This document shows, one piece after another, positions 8,260 through 16,912 of a stretch of DNA of 64,000 nucleotides. The notes under the pieces are model-generated. The model saw nothing but the letters and a program-made list of their open reading frames with translations, was not told the origin of the DNA and searched no databases. Source of the stretch: Methylotenera_A sp031422335 (GTDB taxonomy: Bacteria > Pseudomonadota > Gammaproteobacteria > Burkholderiales > Methylophilaceae). How positions within the stretch are numbered: the first letter of the stretch is position 1; each line of letters opens with the position of its first letter. A program made the translations under genes and the position numbers. The DNA is taken from assembly GCA_031422335.1 (NCBI GenBank), contig JANOQW010000033.1, forward strand, positions 1 through 64,000. The letters are read 5' to 3'.

Positions 8260-9600
8260 ATGTCTTTACCTACCAATTCACCCAAAAAAGTCTTCATCAA
8301 AACCTTTGGTTGCCAGATGAACGAATACGATTCATCGCGCATGGCGGATTTGCTGCACGCCGACAACGGCATGACGCAAACTGACAACGTGGATGAAGCC
8401 GATGTAATTTTGCTCAACACCTGCAGCGTGCGCGAAAAAGCTGAAGATAAAGTATTTAGCCACCTTGGCCGATTTGTTCCACTCAAAGAAAAAAATCCCA
8501 ATTTAATCATTGGTGTTGGCGGCTGTGTGGCCAGTCAAGAAGGCGACAACATCATTAAACGCGCGCCGTATGTGGATGTGGTGTTCGGCCCGCAAACTTT
8601 GCACCGCTTGCCCGAAATGATTAGCGCAAAACAAAAAAGTGGCAAATCGCAAGTGGATATTAGCTTTCCAGAGATTGAGAAATTTGATCATTTGCCACCG
8701 CCACGGGTGGAAGGCGCGACCGCATTTTTGAGCATTATGGAAGGTTGCAGCAAGTATTGCAGCTTTTGCGTGGTGCCTTATACGCGCGGCGAGGAAGTAT
8801 CGCGACCGTTTGCAGATATATTGCTGGAAGCCACGCAATTGGCTGCTGCTGGTGTGAAGGAAATCACGCTACTCGGCCAAAATGTGAATGCTTATAGAAT
8901 GGATTTTGAAGGCGTAGAAGCCGATTTAGCCATGCTGATTGAAGGCATTGCCGACATTCCACAAATCGAGCGTATCCGCTTTACCACCAGCCACCCCAAT
9001 GAAATGAGCGAGCGCTTGATTAACTGCTTTGCCAATACCCCCAAATTGGCGGTGCAGCTGCACCTGCCTGTGCAAGCGGGCAGCGACCGTATTTTAATGG
9101 CGATGAAACGCAATTACACGGTCTTGCAATACAAAAGTATTATCCGCAAACTGAAAACTGCCAGTCCAAACCTTACTTTTACTTCAGATATTATCATTGG
9201 CTTTCCTGGGGAAACCGAGGTGGATTTTGAAGCGACAGTAAAGTTGGTGCAAGATATTGGCTTTGACTACAGCTTTAGTTTTTTATACAGCCCACGCCCT
9301 GGTACGCCTGCTGCGTTTATTAAAGACGATACGCCGCAAGAAACTAAATTAGCGCATCTAAGCAAGCTGCAAACTATTATCGAAGCGCAAGGCGATGCCA
9401 TCAGCCGCAATATGCTAGGCACAATACAGCGTGTACTGATTGCTGGCGCTTCTTGGAAAGATAAGAGCTTGCTAGCAGGCAAAACAGACAACAATCGCGT
9501 GGTGGATATTGCAGGTAGTGCTAATTTAATTCACCAATTTGTGAACGTAAAAATCACTGATGTATCGAATCCACGTCGTTTAACTGGCATCATTATATAA
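8260..9600 (+). CDS. miaB: tRNA-2-methylthio-N6-dimethylallyladenosine synthase
   Basis: MiaB adds the methylthio group to isopentenyl-adenosine 37 of tRNAs that read UNN codons. The 446-residue protein has the N-terminal UPF0004 domain with cluster cysteines 18, 55 and 89. The radical-SAM motif CSKYCSFC gives Cys163, Cys167 and Cys170, and a TRAM domain lies at the C-terminus. Its length is normal. The phoH gene starts one base after its stop region, as in many proteobacteria, so the two are cotranscribed. Confidence 0.97.
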   Translation: MSLPTNSPKKVFIKTFGCQMNEYDSSRMADLLHADNGMTQTDNVDEADVILLNTCSVREKAEDKVFSHLGRFVPLKEKNPNLIIGVGGCVASQEGDNIIKRAPYVDVVFGPQTLHRLPEMISAKQKSGKSQVDISFPEIEKFDHLPPPRVEGATAFLSIMEGCSKYCSFCVVPYTRGEEVSRPFADILLEATQLAAAGVKEITLLGQNVNAYRMDFEGVEADLAMLIEGIADIPQIERIRFTTSHPNEMSERLINCFANTPKLAVQLHLPVQAGSDRILMAMKRNYTVLQYKSIIRKLKTASPNLTFTSDIIIGFPGETEVDFEATVKLVQDIGFDYSFSFLYSPRPGTPAAFIKDDTPQETKLAHLSKLQTIIEAQGDAISRNMLGTIQRVLIAGASWKDKSLLAGKTDNNRVVDIAGSANLIHQFVNVKITDVSNPRRLTGIII

Positions 9601-9601
9601 A

Positions 9602-10564
9602 ATGGAAATTACCTTACAGCCCGAAGACAACGCCCGCCTTGCCAATTTATGTGGCGCGTTAGACGAAAATATCAAGCAGATTGAAACCGCACTAGAGGTG
9701 AACATTAACCGGCGTGGTGGCACGTTTAATATTTCAGGCAAGACTGACAACATGCGGCTTGCCGCGCAGATGATCGAGAATTTTTATGTGCGCGCTAAAA
9801 AACCACTGGTGCTGGAGGACATCCAACTTGGCTTAGTGGAAGTCGATAAACTAAAACCTGAAGATGTGAATAGCAGCATGCCGGTGCTGATGACTAAGCG
9901 TGGCGATTTACATGGCCGTACGCCGCGCCAAGTAGAGTATTTGCAGCAAATTCAAGATCACGATGTGACATTTGGCATTGGCCCAGCCGGTACAGGCAAA
10001 ACTTATTTAGCAGTGGCCAGCGCGGTAGATGCGATGAGCCGCGACCGCGTAAAAAAGATTGTGTTGGTGCGCCCCGCAGTGGAGGCAGGCGAAAAGTTAG
10101 GCTTTTTGCCAGGCGATTTAAACCAGAAAGTGGACCCTTATTTACGGCCACTTTACGATGCGCTATATGATTTGGCGGGCTATGACACCGTGAATAAAAT
10201 GTTTGAACGCGGCGCGATTGAAGTCGCGCCACTAGCTTACATGCGCGGCCGTACGCTTAACCAGAGCTTTATTATTTTGGATGAAGCGCAAAACACCACC
10301 CCTGAGCAAATGAAAATGTTTTTGACCCGCATCGGCTTTGGCACCAAGGCGGTGATTACGGGTGACGTGACGCAAATTGATTTGCAACGCCACCAAAAAA
10401 GCGGTTTAGTAGAGGCGCAAAAAATCTTAAAAAATGTAAAAGGCTTGGCGTTTACGCAATTTTTAAGTGCCGATGTGGTGCGCCACCCACTAGTGCAAAA
10501 AATTATTAATGCCTATGAAGAATATGATGCAAAACAGGCTGAAAATACGCCGAAAGAGAAATGA
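9602..10564 (+). CDS. ybeZ: PhoH-like ATPase (YbeZ)
   Basis: The 320-residue protein has an N-terminal KH-like segment and then the PhoH ATPase core. Walker A is GPAGTGKT at 127-134 and Walker B is in FIILDEAQN. YbeZ partners the endoribonuclease YbeY in ribosome quality control and RNA processing. Here ybeY is not next in line but 1.8 kb further on, because two minus-strand genes lie between. The stop codon shares its last base with the first base of a palindromic repeat. Confidence 0.94.
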   Translation: MEITLQPEDNARLANLCGALDENIKQIETALEVNINRRGGTFNISGKTDNMRLAAQMIENFYVRAKKPLVLEDIQLGLVEVDKLKPEDVNSSMPVLMTKRGDLHGRTPRQVEYLQQIQDHDVTFGIGPAGTGKTYLAVASAVDAMSRDRVKKIVLVRPAVEAGEKLGFLPGDLNQKVDPYLRPLYDALYDLAGYDTVNKMFERGAIEVAPLAYMRGRTLNQSFIILDEAQNTTPEQMKMFLTRIGFGTKAVITGDVTQIDLQRHQKSGLVEAQKILKNVKGLAFTQFLSADVVRHPLVQKIINAYEEYDAKQAENTPKEK

Positions 10565-10602
10565 TGCTCTGCAAGCCTCATAGATATCGGCTTACAGAGC
10601 AT
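10564..10602. repeat. 39-nt REP-like palindrome
   Basis: The arms are atgctctgcaagcc and ggcttacagagcat with one mismatch, around an 11-nt centre. The element begins on the last base of the phoH stop codon and lies between the convergent 3' ends of phoH and metY. Confidence 0.82.
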
Positions 10603-10630
10603 CCCTTTGAATAACAATAGAATTAAAACT

Positions 10631-11902
10631 TTAAACTTTTGCCAATGCTTGCTCTAAATCTTCAATAATGTCATCGATGTGCTCGATGCCAATCGACAGG
10701 CGCACCATGTCTTCACTCACGCCCGCTTTTTTCATCTCATCTGGATTAAGTTGCCTGTGCGTGGTACTGGCGGGGTGACAAGCCAGCGATTTTGCATCGC
10801 CAATATTCACCAAACGCGTAATTAATTGCAACGCATCTTGAAAACGCGCGCCGCCTTTGGCGCCATCTTTTACGCCAAAAGTTAAAATGCCCGATGCGCG
10901 CCCGCCCATAAATTTATTCACCAAGGCATGATCAGCATGATCGGGCAAGCCCGCATAATTAACCCAGCTGGCTTTTTTATGGCCTTTTAAATATTGCGCC
11001 ACTTTTAGCGTGTTGTCGCAAATTCTATCCATGCGTAGGCCTAGCGTTTCTATTCCTTGCAAGATGAGAAAAGAGTTAAACGGCGAAATAGCAGCGCCGG
11101 TATTGCGTAACGGCACGACCCTAGCACGGCCAATAAAAGCGGCTGGGCCAAGCGCCTCGGTATAAACCACGCCGTGATAAGACACATCTGGCTCGTTTAA
11201 GCGTTTGAATCTTTTTTTATGCTCTGCCCACGGAAACTTGCCAGAATCGACAATGGCGCCACCAATACTGTTGCCGTGGCCACCCAAATATTTAGTCAAC
11301 GCGTGCACCACAATATCAGCGCCAAATTCAATTGGTCGGCATAAATAAGGCGATGGCACGGTGTTATCCACAATCAGAGGAATGCCATGCGCATGCGCGA
11401 TTTCTGCTAATTTTTCAAAATCTGTCACGTTACCTAAAGGGTTACCAATGGTTTCGCAAAAAATCGCCTTAGTTTTATCGTCGATTAATTTCGCAAAATC
11501 TTCAGGCTTTTTGTAATCGGCAAAGCGCACGTTAATGCCATATTGCGGCAGTGTGTGCGCAAAAAGGTTATAGGTTCCGCCATATAGCGTGCTGGCAGAC
11601 ACAATATTATCGCCTGCCTCGGCTATCGTCATAATGGCATAGGTAATGGCCGACATGCCAGAAGCCAATGCCAGCGCGGCCAAGCCGCCTTCTAACGCCG
11701 CCACGCGCTTTTCCAAAACATCGGTGGTGGGGTTCATAATGCGCGTGTAAATATTGCCAGCTACTTTTAAATCGAATAAATCTGCGCCATGCTGTGTGTC
11801 ATCGAATGCATATGATGTGGTTTGATAAACCGGTACTGCTACGGCTTTGGTGGTGGGGTCTGGCGAGTAGCCGCCATGCACAGCAATAGTATCAAGCTTC
11901 AT
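10631..11902 (-). CDS. metY: O-acetylhomoserine sulfhydrylase
   Basis: The 423-residue PLP enzyme belongs to the Cys/Met metabolism family. The PLP lysine is Lys204 in ALTKYLGGHG, and SGMSAI (81-86) and GNP near 153-155 are other signature parts. The length and the SxGGxI region favour O-acetylhomoserine (thiol)-lyase, which makes homocysteine from O-acetylhomoserine and sulfide. Cystathionine gamma-synthase is the less likely alternative. No SAM or S-adenosylhomocysteine riboswitch is evident in the AT-rich 75 nt before it. Confidence 0.92.
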   Translation of the reverse strand: MKLDTIAVHGGYSPDPTTKAVAVPVYQTTSYAFDDTQHGADLFDLKVAGNIYTRIMNPTTDVLEKRVAALEGGLAALALASGMSAITYAIMTIAEAGDNIVSASTLYGGTYNLFAHTLPQYGINVRFADYKKPEDFAKLIDDKTKAIFCETIGNPLGNVTDFEKLAEIAHAHGIPLIVDNTVPSPYLCRPIEFGADIVVHALTKYLGGHGNSIGGAIVDSGKFPWAEHKKRFKRLNEPDVSYHGVVYTEALGPAAFIGRARVVPLRNTGAAISPFNSFLILQGIETLGLRMDRICDNTLKVAQYLKGHKKASWVNYAGLPDHADHALVNKFMGGRASGILTFGVKDGAKGGARFQDALQLITRLVNIGDAKSLACHPASTTHRQLNPDEMKKAGVSEDMVRLSIGIEHIDDIIEDLEQALAKV

Positions 11903-11978
11903 GTAGCATTCCTTTTTAAAAAATTAAATAAAAAAACAATAAATTAAAAAATATAGGTTGAATATAGACTTCAAATGT

Positions 11979-12017
11979 ACGCTCTGCAAGCCATTATCCA
12001 TAAGGCTTGCAGAACAT
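11979..12017. repeat. 39-nt REP-like palindrome
   Basis: The left arm is acgctctgcaagcc and the right arm ggcttgcagaacat, making a stem of about 12 pairs with two mismatches near the base. It lies 15 nt downstream of the stop of the minus-strand DUF1905 gene and 77 nt upstream of metY. Confidence 0.8.
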
Positions 12018-12032
12018 TTTTTTAGTACACAT

Positions 12033-12347
12033 TTATAAATCGATGACTAACTTCACCGTCACACTATCGCCCACTGCAATTTTTTCTTTTTTTCGCACTT
12101 CGGCTTTAATTGGCAAAATATATGCGTTATATTTTGTAGCAGGGAAAATTGAGGTTTGCCAAGACGTATTTCCAATCGTCACCAACACCCGCACCGCGCC
12201 CCAGCCACGCGTTTTTTCGTGCAGGTTTTCGTTAAAAAATTTAATTTCTTCTGATTTATCTTGCGGCAAAGTGATAAAGTGCCAAGCAGTTGCACTGCTC
12301 TGCCATAGCCAACATGGGTTGCTAAAAGTAAAACTTAAATCGAGCAT
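12033..12347 (-). CDS. DUF1905 domain protein
   Basis: The roughly 104-residue protein fits the DUF1905 pattern: a tryptophan-rich start (PCWLWQ), WHFITLP, a central RGWGAVRV, then TSIFP and a C-terminal LPIKAEVRKKEKI. The family folds as a small beta-barrel of unknown function. I prefer the ATG; an in-frame GTG four codons upstream is possible. Neither start has a strong ribosome-binding site. It points away from ybeY and toward metY, and with metY it forms an inserted minus-strand block inside the phoH-ybeY series. Confidence 0.8.
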   Translation of the reverse strand: MLDLSFTFSNPCWLWQSSATAWHFITLPQDKSEEIKFFNENLHEKTRGWGAVRVLVTIGNTSWQTSIFPATKYNAYILPIKAEVRKKEKIAVGDSVTVKLVIDL

Positions 12348-12393
12348 GGTTTTTCTCACGCCAAGTTTGTTTAATTAATTATATAATTGTTAC

Positions 12394-12831
12394 ATGCCCG
12401 AGTTAAAATTTTCCTTACAAATCGCCAGTACGTTTGCGCAAATTCCTGCCAAAAACTTGTTCAAAAAGTGGGCAAAAGCTGCCCTGCGCGTAGATGCCGA
12501 AGTGACGATTCGTATTGTGGACGAGGACGAAGGCCGTGCTTTAAACTTAGCTTACCGCAACAAAGATTACGCGACTAATGTGCTGACTTTTGCAATCACT
12601 GAAACACCGCATTTAATGGGCGATATTGTGATTTGCGCGCCCGTTGTCTCAAAAGAAGCGGCGGAGCAAGGCAAAACGATTGAAGCGCATTTTGCGCATT
12701 TAACCATACATGGCGTGCTACATTTGCATGGTTACGATCACGAAATTGAGGCGCAAGCCGAGTTAATGGAGTCGATAGAAATACAAACCTTAGCCAAATT
12801 AGGGTATGCTAATCCTTATGTTCATAACTGA
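12394..12831 (+). CDS. ybeY: Endoribonuclease YbeY
   Basis: YbeY is a single-strand endoribonuclease needed for 16S rRNA 3' maturation and ribosome quality control. The 145-residue protein carries the zinc-binding H-x3-H-x5-H motif as His106, His110 and His116 in HGVLHLHGYDH. Its length is normal. corC follows nine bases after the stop, and both are likely cotranscribed. Confidence 0.95.
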   Translation: MPELKFSLQIASTFAQIPAKNLFKKWAKAALRVDAEVTIRIVDEDEGRALNLAYRNKDYATNVLTFAITETPHLMGDIVICAPVVSKEAAEQGKTIEAHFAHLTIHGVLHLHGYDHEIEAQAELMESIEIQTLAKLGYANPYVHN

Positions 12832-12840
12832 GGCCGATTA

Positions 12841-13710
12841 ATGGCTTCCGACCCAGAAAAACCGAGTAAAAACGCAATAAAATCTACCTTAATGGAGCGC
12901 CTAAGCAACTTTTTGCTGCGCGAGCCAGAAGACCGCGAGCAACTGGTCGAGCTGTTACACGGTGCATACGAAAATCATTTAATGGATGCCGACTCGCTGG
13001 CGATGATAGAAGGTGTGCTGCAAGTAAGCGAGATGCAAGTGCGCGATATTATGATTCCGCGCTCGCAAATGGATGTCATCGATATTACTGACGCACCCGA
13101 AACCTTTATTCCACATGTGATTGAAACCGCGCACTCGCGCTTTCCAGTTATCGAAGACGACAAAAATGATGTGATTGGTATTTTGCTGGCCAAAGACTTG
13201 TTGCGCTATTACGCAGGCGAGGATTTTGATGTGCGTGACATGCTACGCCCTGCTGTGTTTATCCCCGAGGCCAAGCGCCTGAATGTGCTGCTAAAAGAAT
13301 TCCGCAGTAATCGTAACCATATTGCTATTGTGGTGGATGAGTACGGCGGCGTGGCCGGCATGGTCACCATTGAAGATGTGCTTGAGCAAATTGTCGGTGA
13401 TATTGAAGATGAATACGATTACGACGAGGACGAAGACAACATTATACAAAGCGCTGAAGGCCATTACCGCGTAAAAGCGCTAACCGAAATTGGCGATTTT
13501 AACGCAGCGGTAGGCACCAATTTTAGCGATGAGGATTACAGCACCATTGGCGGCTTAGTGGTCAATAAATTTGGTCACTTGCCCAAACGTGGTGACCAAA
13601 CCATGATTGACAACCTAAGCGTAACTGTGGTGCGTGCCGATAGTAGGCGCTTACATTCTATACTAGTTGAAATTATTCCTGACGAGCCATATCCAATTGA
13701 GTCTGTATAA
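12841..13710 (+). CDS. corC: CorC/HlyC-family CBS-domain protein
   Basis: The 289-residue cytosolic protein has two CBS domains (about 70-190, opening with RDIMIPRSQMDVI) and a C-terminal CorC_HlyC transporter-associated domain (about 205-285). It lacks the N-terminal membrane domain of the larger CNNM-like members, as in E. coli CorC (YbeX). The family is linked to magnesium or cobalt efflux and, by its fixed place beside ybeY, to ribosome function. An acidic run of Asp/Glu/Tyr lies between the domains near 195-202. Confidence 0.93.
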   Translation: MASDPEKPSKNAIKSTLMERLSNFLLREPEDREQLVELLHGAYENHLMDADSLAMIEGVLQVSEMQVRDIMIPRSQMDVIDITDAPETFIPHVIETAHSRFPVIEDDKNDVIGILLAKDLLRYYAGEDFDVRDMLRPAVFIPEAKRLNVLLKEFRSNRNHIAIVVDEYGGVAGMVTIEDVLEQIVGDIEDEYDYDEDEDNIIQSAEGHYRVKALTEIGDFNAAVGTNFSDEDYSTIGGLVVNKFGHLPKRGDQTMIDNLSVTVVRADSRRLHSILVEIIPDEPYPIESV

Positions 13711-13807
13711 GCGTTGATGCTTTAACGTGCGTATTGCGTGAACTAATTTCAGTTTCAAATCTCATAATTAAGTATATTTAAATGAGATTAATATTTTGGA
13801 GAAACCA

Positions 13808-14284
13808 ATGAGAAAATGGATGTTGGCAGTTTCGCTAGTAGCTTCTAGTTTATTTACAAATTTAACTTTTGCTGAAGAAGCGCCCACTGCAAAAGAAGCG
13901 CTAGGCGATAACACTGAAGCTGCGCAAACGCAGCCCTTGGTAACTGAAATCCCTACCGAAGAAAAAGCCTTTGTGGCAGCAATTAATAAATTTAACAAAG
14001 CCAAAATTATAGAGCTGCTGGGCCAACCCGCTAGAGCTGATGACGTAAAAGTAAAAGGCTCGGGTAAAGTGGTGGCCAGTATTTGGCATTATCACAATAT
14101 TAATACCGACGAGAATGGTGCGTATTACCCCACTACAGAGCTAGATTTTGTCGATGATAAGGTAGTGCAAGTGGTGTTTTTAAACAATGATGGCAGTGAT
14201 GCCAATGATGGTTTTGGCAAAAAATATGAAGGTCAACCGATACCAGAGATGGAAAAGCTTGAAGACATACCGCCAAGTTTATAA
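13808..14284 (+). CDS. Secreted protein of unknown function
   Basis: I do not recognise a named family in this 158-residue product. It has a signal peptide (about residues 1-22, ending TFA). An acidic linker follows, then a compact domain with AAINKFNKAKIIELLGQPARADDV and a beta-rich second half that ends in a Pro-rich tail. The motif 'LLGxPxxxDDVK...W.Y' recalls small lipoprotein-assembly-like (SmpA/OmlA-type) folds, but this is only an impression. GGAG ten bases before the ATG decides the start over the in-frame TTG. A strong terminator follows. Confidence 0.72.
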   Translation: MRKWMLAVSLVASSLFTNLTFAEEAPTAKEALGDNTEAAQTQPLVTEIPTEEKAFVAAINKFNKAKIIELLGQPARADDVKVKGSGKVVASIWHYHNINTDENGAYYPTTELDFVDDKVVQVVFLNNDGSDANDGFGKKYEGQPIPEMEKLEDIPPSL

Positions 14285-14298
14285 TCATTTTGGTGATT

Positions 14299-14332
14299 AA
14301 AAAGGCGCACTGTTAAAACAGGCGCCTTTTTT
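14299..14332. terminator. Bidirectional intrinsic terminator
   Basis: A run of A, the stem GGCGC/GCGCC extended inward by CTGTT/AACAG, and a run of six T lie between the convergent secreted-protein gene and mscL. It can serve both strands. Confidence 0.88.
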
Positions 14333-14349
14333 AATGTTTGAAACTTAAC

Positions 14350-14769
14350 TTATTTCTTCAAAGCATCGCGAATTTCACGCAACAATAATACATCATCTGG
14401 CGTAGCTGGTGCAGCTGCTGGCTCGGCTTTTTTCATACGGTTTACCATTTTTACCATTTGAAAAATGATAAAAGCTAAAATAATAAAGTTAATCAAAATA
14501 GTAATAAAATTACCATAAGCCAACATTGGAACACCCGCTGTTTTTAGCGCTGCATAAGTGCCTGCATTGCCCTCTGGAATATCTTTTAATGCAATAAACA
14601 TATTACTAAAATCTACACCGCCAGTAATTTTTCCAACAATTGGCATAATAATATCGTTTACCAATGAATCTACAATTTTGCCAAAAGCCGCGCCGATAAT
14701 CACACCGACTGCTAAATCCATCACGTTACCTTTGGTAATAAACTCTTTAAACTCCGATGCCATACTCAT
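14350..14769 (-). CDS. mscL: Large-conductance mechanosensitive channel
   Basis: The 139-residue protein has the MscL signature: FKEFITKGNVMDLAVGVIIG leading into the first membrane helix (about 16-40), a periplasmic loop, and a second helix (about 80-103). A cytoplasmic C-terminal helix ends the protein. It opens under high membrane tension to release solutes during osmotic downshock. A GGAG ribosome-binding site precedes the start. Two ATG codons lie at the start (MSM); either may be used. Confidence 0.97.
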   Translation of the reverse strand: MSMASEFKEFITKGNVMDLAVGVIIGAAFGKIVDSLVNDIIMPIVGKITGGVDFSNMFIALKDIPEGNAGTYAALKTAGVPMLAYGNFITILINFIILAFIIFQMVKMVNRMKKAEPAAAPATPDDVLLLREIRDALKK

Positions 14770-14949
14770 AATAAAATCTCCTGTTAATTTTGTTATTTAT
14801 TTATTGTCATTTAAAAAACATTCATACAATTGCAATATAGTCGTGTCGTTCAAGCTTTGTCAATCACTCACAGCCAACTCAATCCAATCAAATGTAAAAA
14901 ATGATGAATTACAGGCTACAATCAAGCACTACTATTATCTCCATCAAAA

Positions 14950-16431
14950 ATGATTTATAACAAAAAACTCTTACCCGCCTTACTGGCATTGTTGTTTGGC
15001 GCCGTCAGCGTACTTGGGTTTGCGCCATTCTACATTTTTCCTATCCCCATTATTGCCATTGCTGGTTTATGCTATTTATGGTCCAAAACAGGCACGCCAG
15101 CAACCGCATGGATATTGGGCTTCAGCTATGGTCTTGGCATGTATTGCGTAGGCATTTATTGGATATACATTAGCCTGCACGAATTTGGCGGTATGCCGTG
15201 GTGGTTTGCTGGCTTTTGCACCTTTTGTTTGTGCGCGTTTATGGCGCTGTTTGTTGGTTTTGTAGGATATTTTGGCAAAAAGCTGGGATTTTTATGGTTA
15301 AGTGTGCCAGTTTTATGGGGTTTGTCAGATTGGGTTCGTAGCTGGATTTTTACAGGCTTTCCTTGGCTAACGATGGGCTATTCTCAGGCTCCGCACAGCC
15401 CATTGGCAGGCTATATGCCAATTGCTGGTGTGTATGGTGTTTCAGTCATCACGGTTTTTATCAGCGCCTTGATCGGCTTTTGGCTAGCCAATAAGCATCA
15501 AACACCAGTTTTTAAGCGCAATGCCATCGCCTCGGTAACGCTTATTTTAGTGGCTGGATTTATTCTAAAAGCGGTGGAATGGACATCGCCCATTGGTAAA
15601 CCCATTTCTGTCGCGCTTATTCAAGGCAATATTGCGCAAAGCACCAAATGGTCGCCCGAAAAAGCGCAAGGCACCATCGACCTATATTTAAGCATGCTGC
15701 AAGCCAGCAAGGCCGACCTCATCATCTTGCCAGAAACCGCGCTGCCTGTGATTTCTAGCCAATTGGATGAAAACGTAAAAAATACCATTTTGACACATGC
15801 GCAGCAGCACCCGCTCATTATTGGCATGGTGGAGTACAACGAAAAAACCAGCGAATATTTTAATAGCGCGCTTGGTTTTAGTCAGGCAGACACCCAAAGC
15901 TATCAAAAAAATCACTTGGTCCCGTTTGGTGAGTTTATTCCGCTCAAGCAAGTATTTGGCTGGATCTATCGCGATTGGCTAAATATGCCACTGAGCGATT
16001 TAAGCAGAGGCAGCTACCAGCCAATATCTATGCGGCTCGCAGACCATCGTATTGGTGTGAATATTTGTTACGAAGACGTATTTGGCGAAGAAATCATCCG
16101 CCAATTACCAGCCGCCACGTTGTTAGTAAATATTAGCAACGACGCTTGGTACGGCCAATCCTACGCCGCACACCAGCACATGCAATTTAGCCAAGCACGC
16201 GCGCTAGAAACTGGCCGCTACATGCTGCGTGCGACCAATACTGGCGCGACCGCAGCGATAGACCAACATGGTTATGTGTTTGCGCACGCCCCGCATGACG
16301 TGCGAACCACGCTAGATGTGCGAGCGCAAGGCTTTAGCGGTAGCACGCCCTATGTGCGCTGGGGTAATTGGCCGTTTATTGTGTTGTGTTTTAGCGTAAT
16401 TGCTTTTGTGATTAGACGCAAAAATGGATGA
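14950..16431 (+). CDS. lnt: Apolipoprotein N-acyltransferase
   Basis: Lnt adds the third acyl chain to bacterial lipoproteins at the outer face of the inner membrane. The 493-residue protein has about six N-terminal membrane segments and then a nitrilase-like domain. The catalytic triad reads Glu262 (LPETALP), Lys320 (YQKNHLVPFGE) and Cys373 (NICYEDVFGE). It commonly follows corC; here mscL and the secreted-protein gene lie between. Its last 8 bp overlap the next gene, so it heads a longer operon. Bases 16019-16047 closely match the genome's palindromic repeat core. Confidence 0.96.
   Translation: MIYNKKLLPALLALLFGAVSVLGFAPFYIFPIPIIAIAGLCYLWSKTGTPATAWILGFSYGLGMYCVGIYWIYISLHEFGGMPWWFAGFCTFCLCAFMALFVGFVGYFGKKLGFLWLSVPVLWGLSDWVRSWIFTGFPWLTMGYSQAPHSPLAGYMPIAGVYGVSVITVFISALIGFWLANKHQTPVFKRNAIASVTLILVAGFILKAVEWTSPIGKPISVALIQGNIAQSTKWSPEKAQGTIDLYLSMLQASKADLIILPETALPVISSQLDENVKNTILTHAQQHPLIIGMVEYNEKTSEYFNSALGFSQADTQSYQKNHLVPFGEFIPLKQVFGWIYRDWLNMPLSDLSRGSYQPISMRLADHRIGVNICYEDVFGEEIIRQLPAATLLVNISNDAWYGQSYAAHQHMQFSQARALETGRYMLRATNTGATAAIDQHGYVFAHAPHDVRTTLDVRAQGFSGSTPYVRWGNWPFIVLCFSVIAFVIRRKNG
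16019..16047. repeat. Repeat-like core inside lnt
   Basis: These 29 nt match the consensus right two-thirds of the dispersed palindrome (agccaatatccatgcgg then cttgcagagcat) at about 26 positions. They stay in frame and encode roughly residues 357-366, just ahead of the conserved HRIGVNICYED. No insertion in the protein is obvious, so replacement or chance must both be considered. Confidence 0.45.
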
Positions 16432-16897
16432 GACCACACAAATTGAGTCACCCAATACCAAAGCTTCGCAGTGTTATGCCAATAGACCTTATGCCAAATG
16501 GCTTTGGTTATGTGCAGGCATATTTACCTTTCGCGTAGCTGCGCAGCTTGCAGCTTTGCTATTTAAACCAAGCTTTCTTCCCGCATTTGAATCGTGGCAT
16601 GGCGGCGTGTTGCCTTACCCGTTGCTACTTGGTACTCAAATCCTCATTTTTATTTGGCTAACGTGGACAGCCTGGCAGTTTTCCCAAAGTAATGTATATC
16701 CGCGCCGCCAATTAGGAATGGTAATCATCATTTTCGCAAGTCTGTATTTTTTGGTGATGTTATTGCGTTTATTGCTAGGTTTAACGATATTGAGCGAACA
16801 CCGCTGGTTTGCTAGTTACCTTCCAGCGTTTTTTCATTTAGTATTAGCAAGCTATTTATTTTTATACGGTCACTTCCATTTTCGTCACGGTAAGTAA
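16424..16897 (+). CDS. Membrane protein of unknown function
   Basis: The 157-residue product is not one I recognise. It shows four hydrophobic stretches (about 28-46, 65-84, 97-118 and 130-149), so a four-helix inner-membrane protein is likely. It overlaps the lnt stop by 8 bp and is followed 15 nt later by the membrane hydroxylase gene. This argues that it belongs to the hydroxylase-GH3-enolase operon rather than acting with Lnt. Confidence 0.75.
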   Translation: MDETTQIESPNTKASQCYANRPYAKWLWLCAGIFTFRVAAQLAALLFKPSFLPAFESWHGGVLPYPLLLGTQILIFIWLTWTAWQFSQSNVYPRRQLGMVIIIFASLYFLVMLLRLLLGLTILSEHRWFASYLPAFFHLVLASYLFLYGHFHFRHGK

Positions 16898-16912
16898 TAG
16901 AGGAGAGAGATA

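Noticed and set aside
11903..11978. A possible SAM or S-adenosylhomocysteine riboswitch before metY.
   Set aside because: The region is short and almost pure A and T with no conserved stems.
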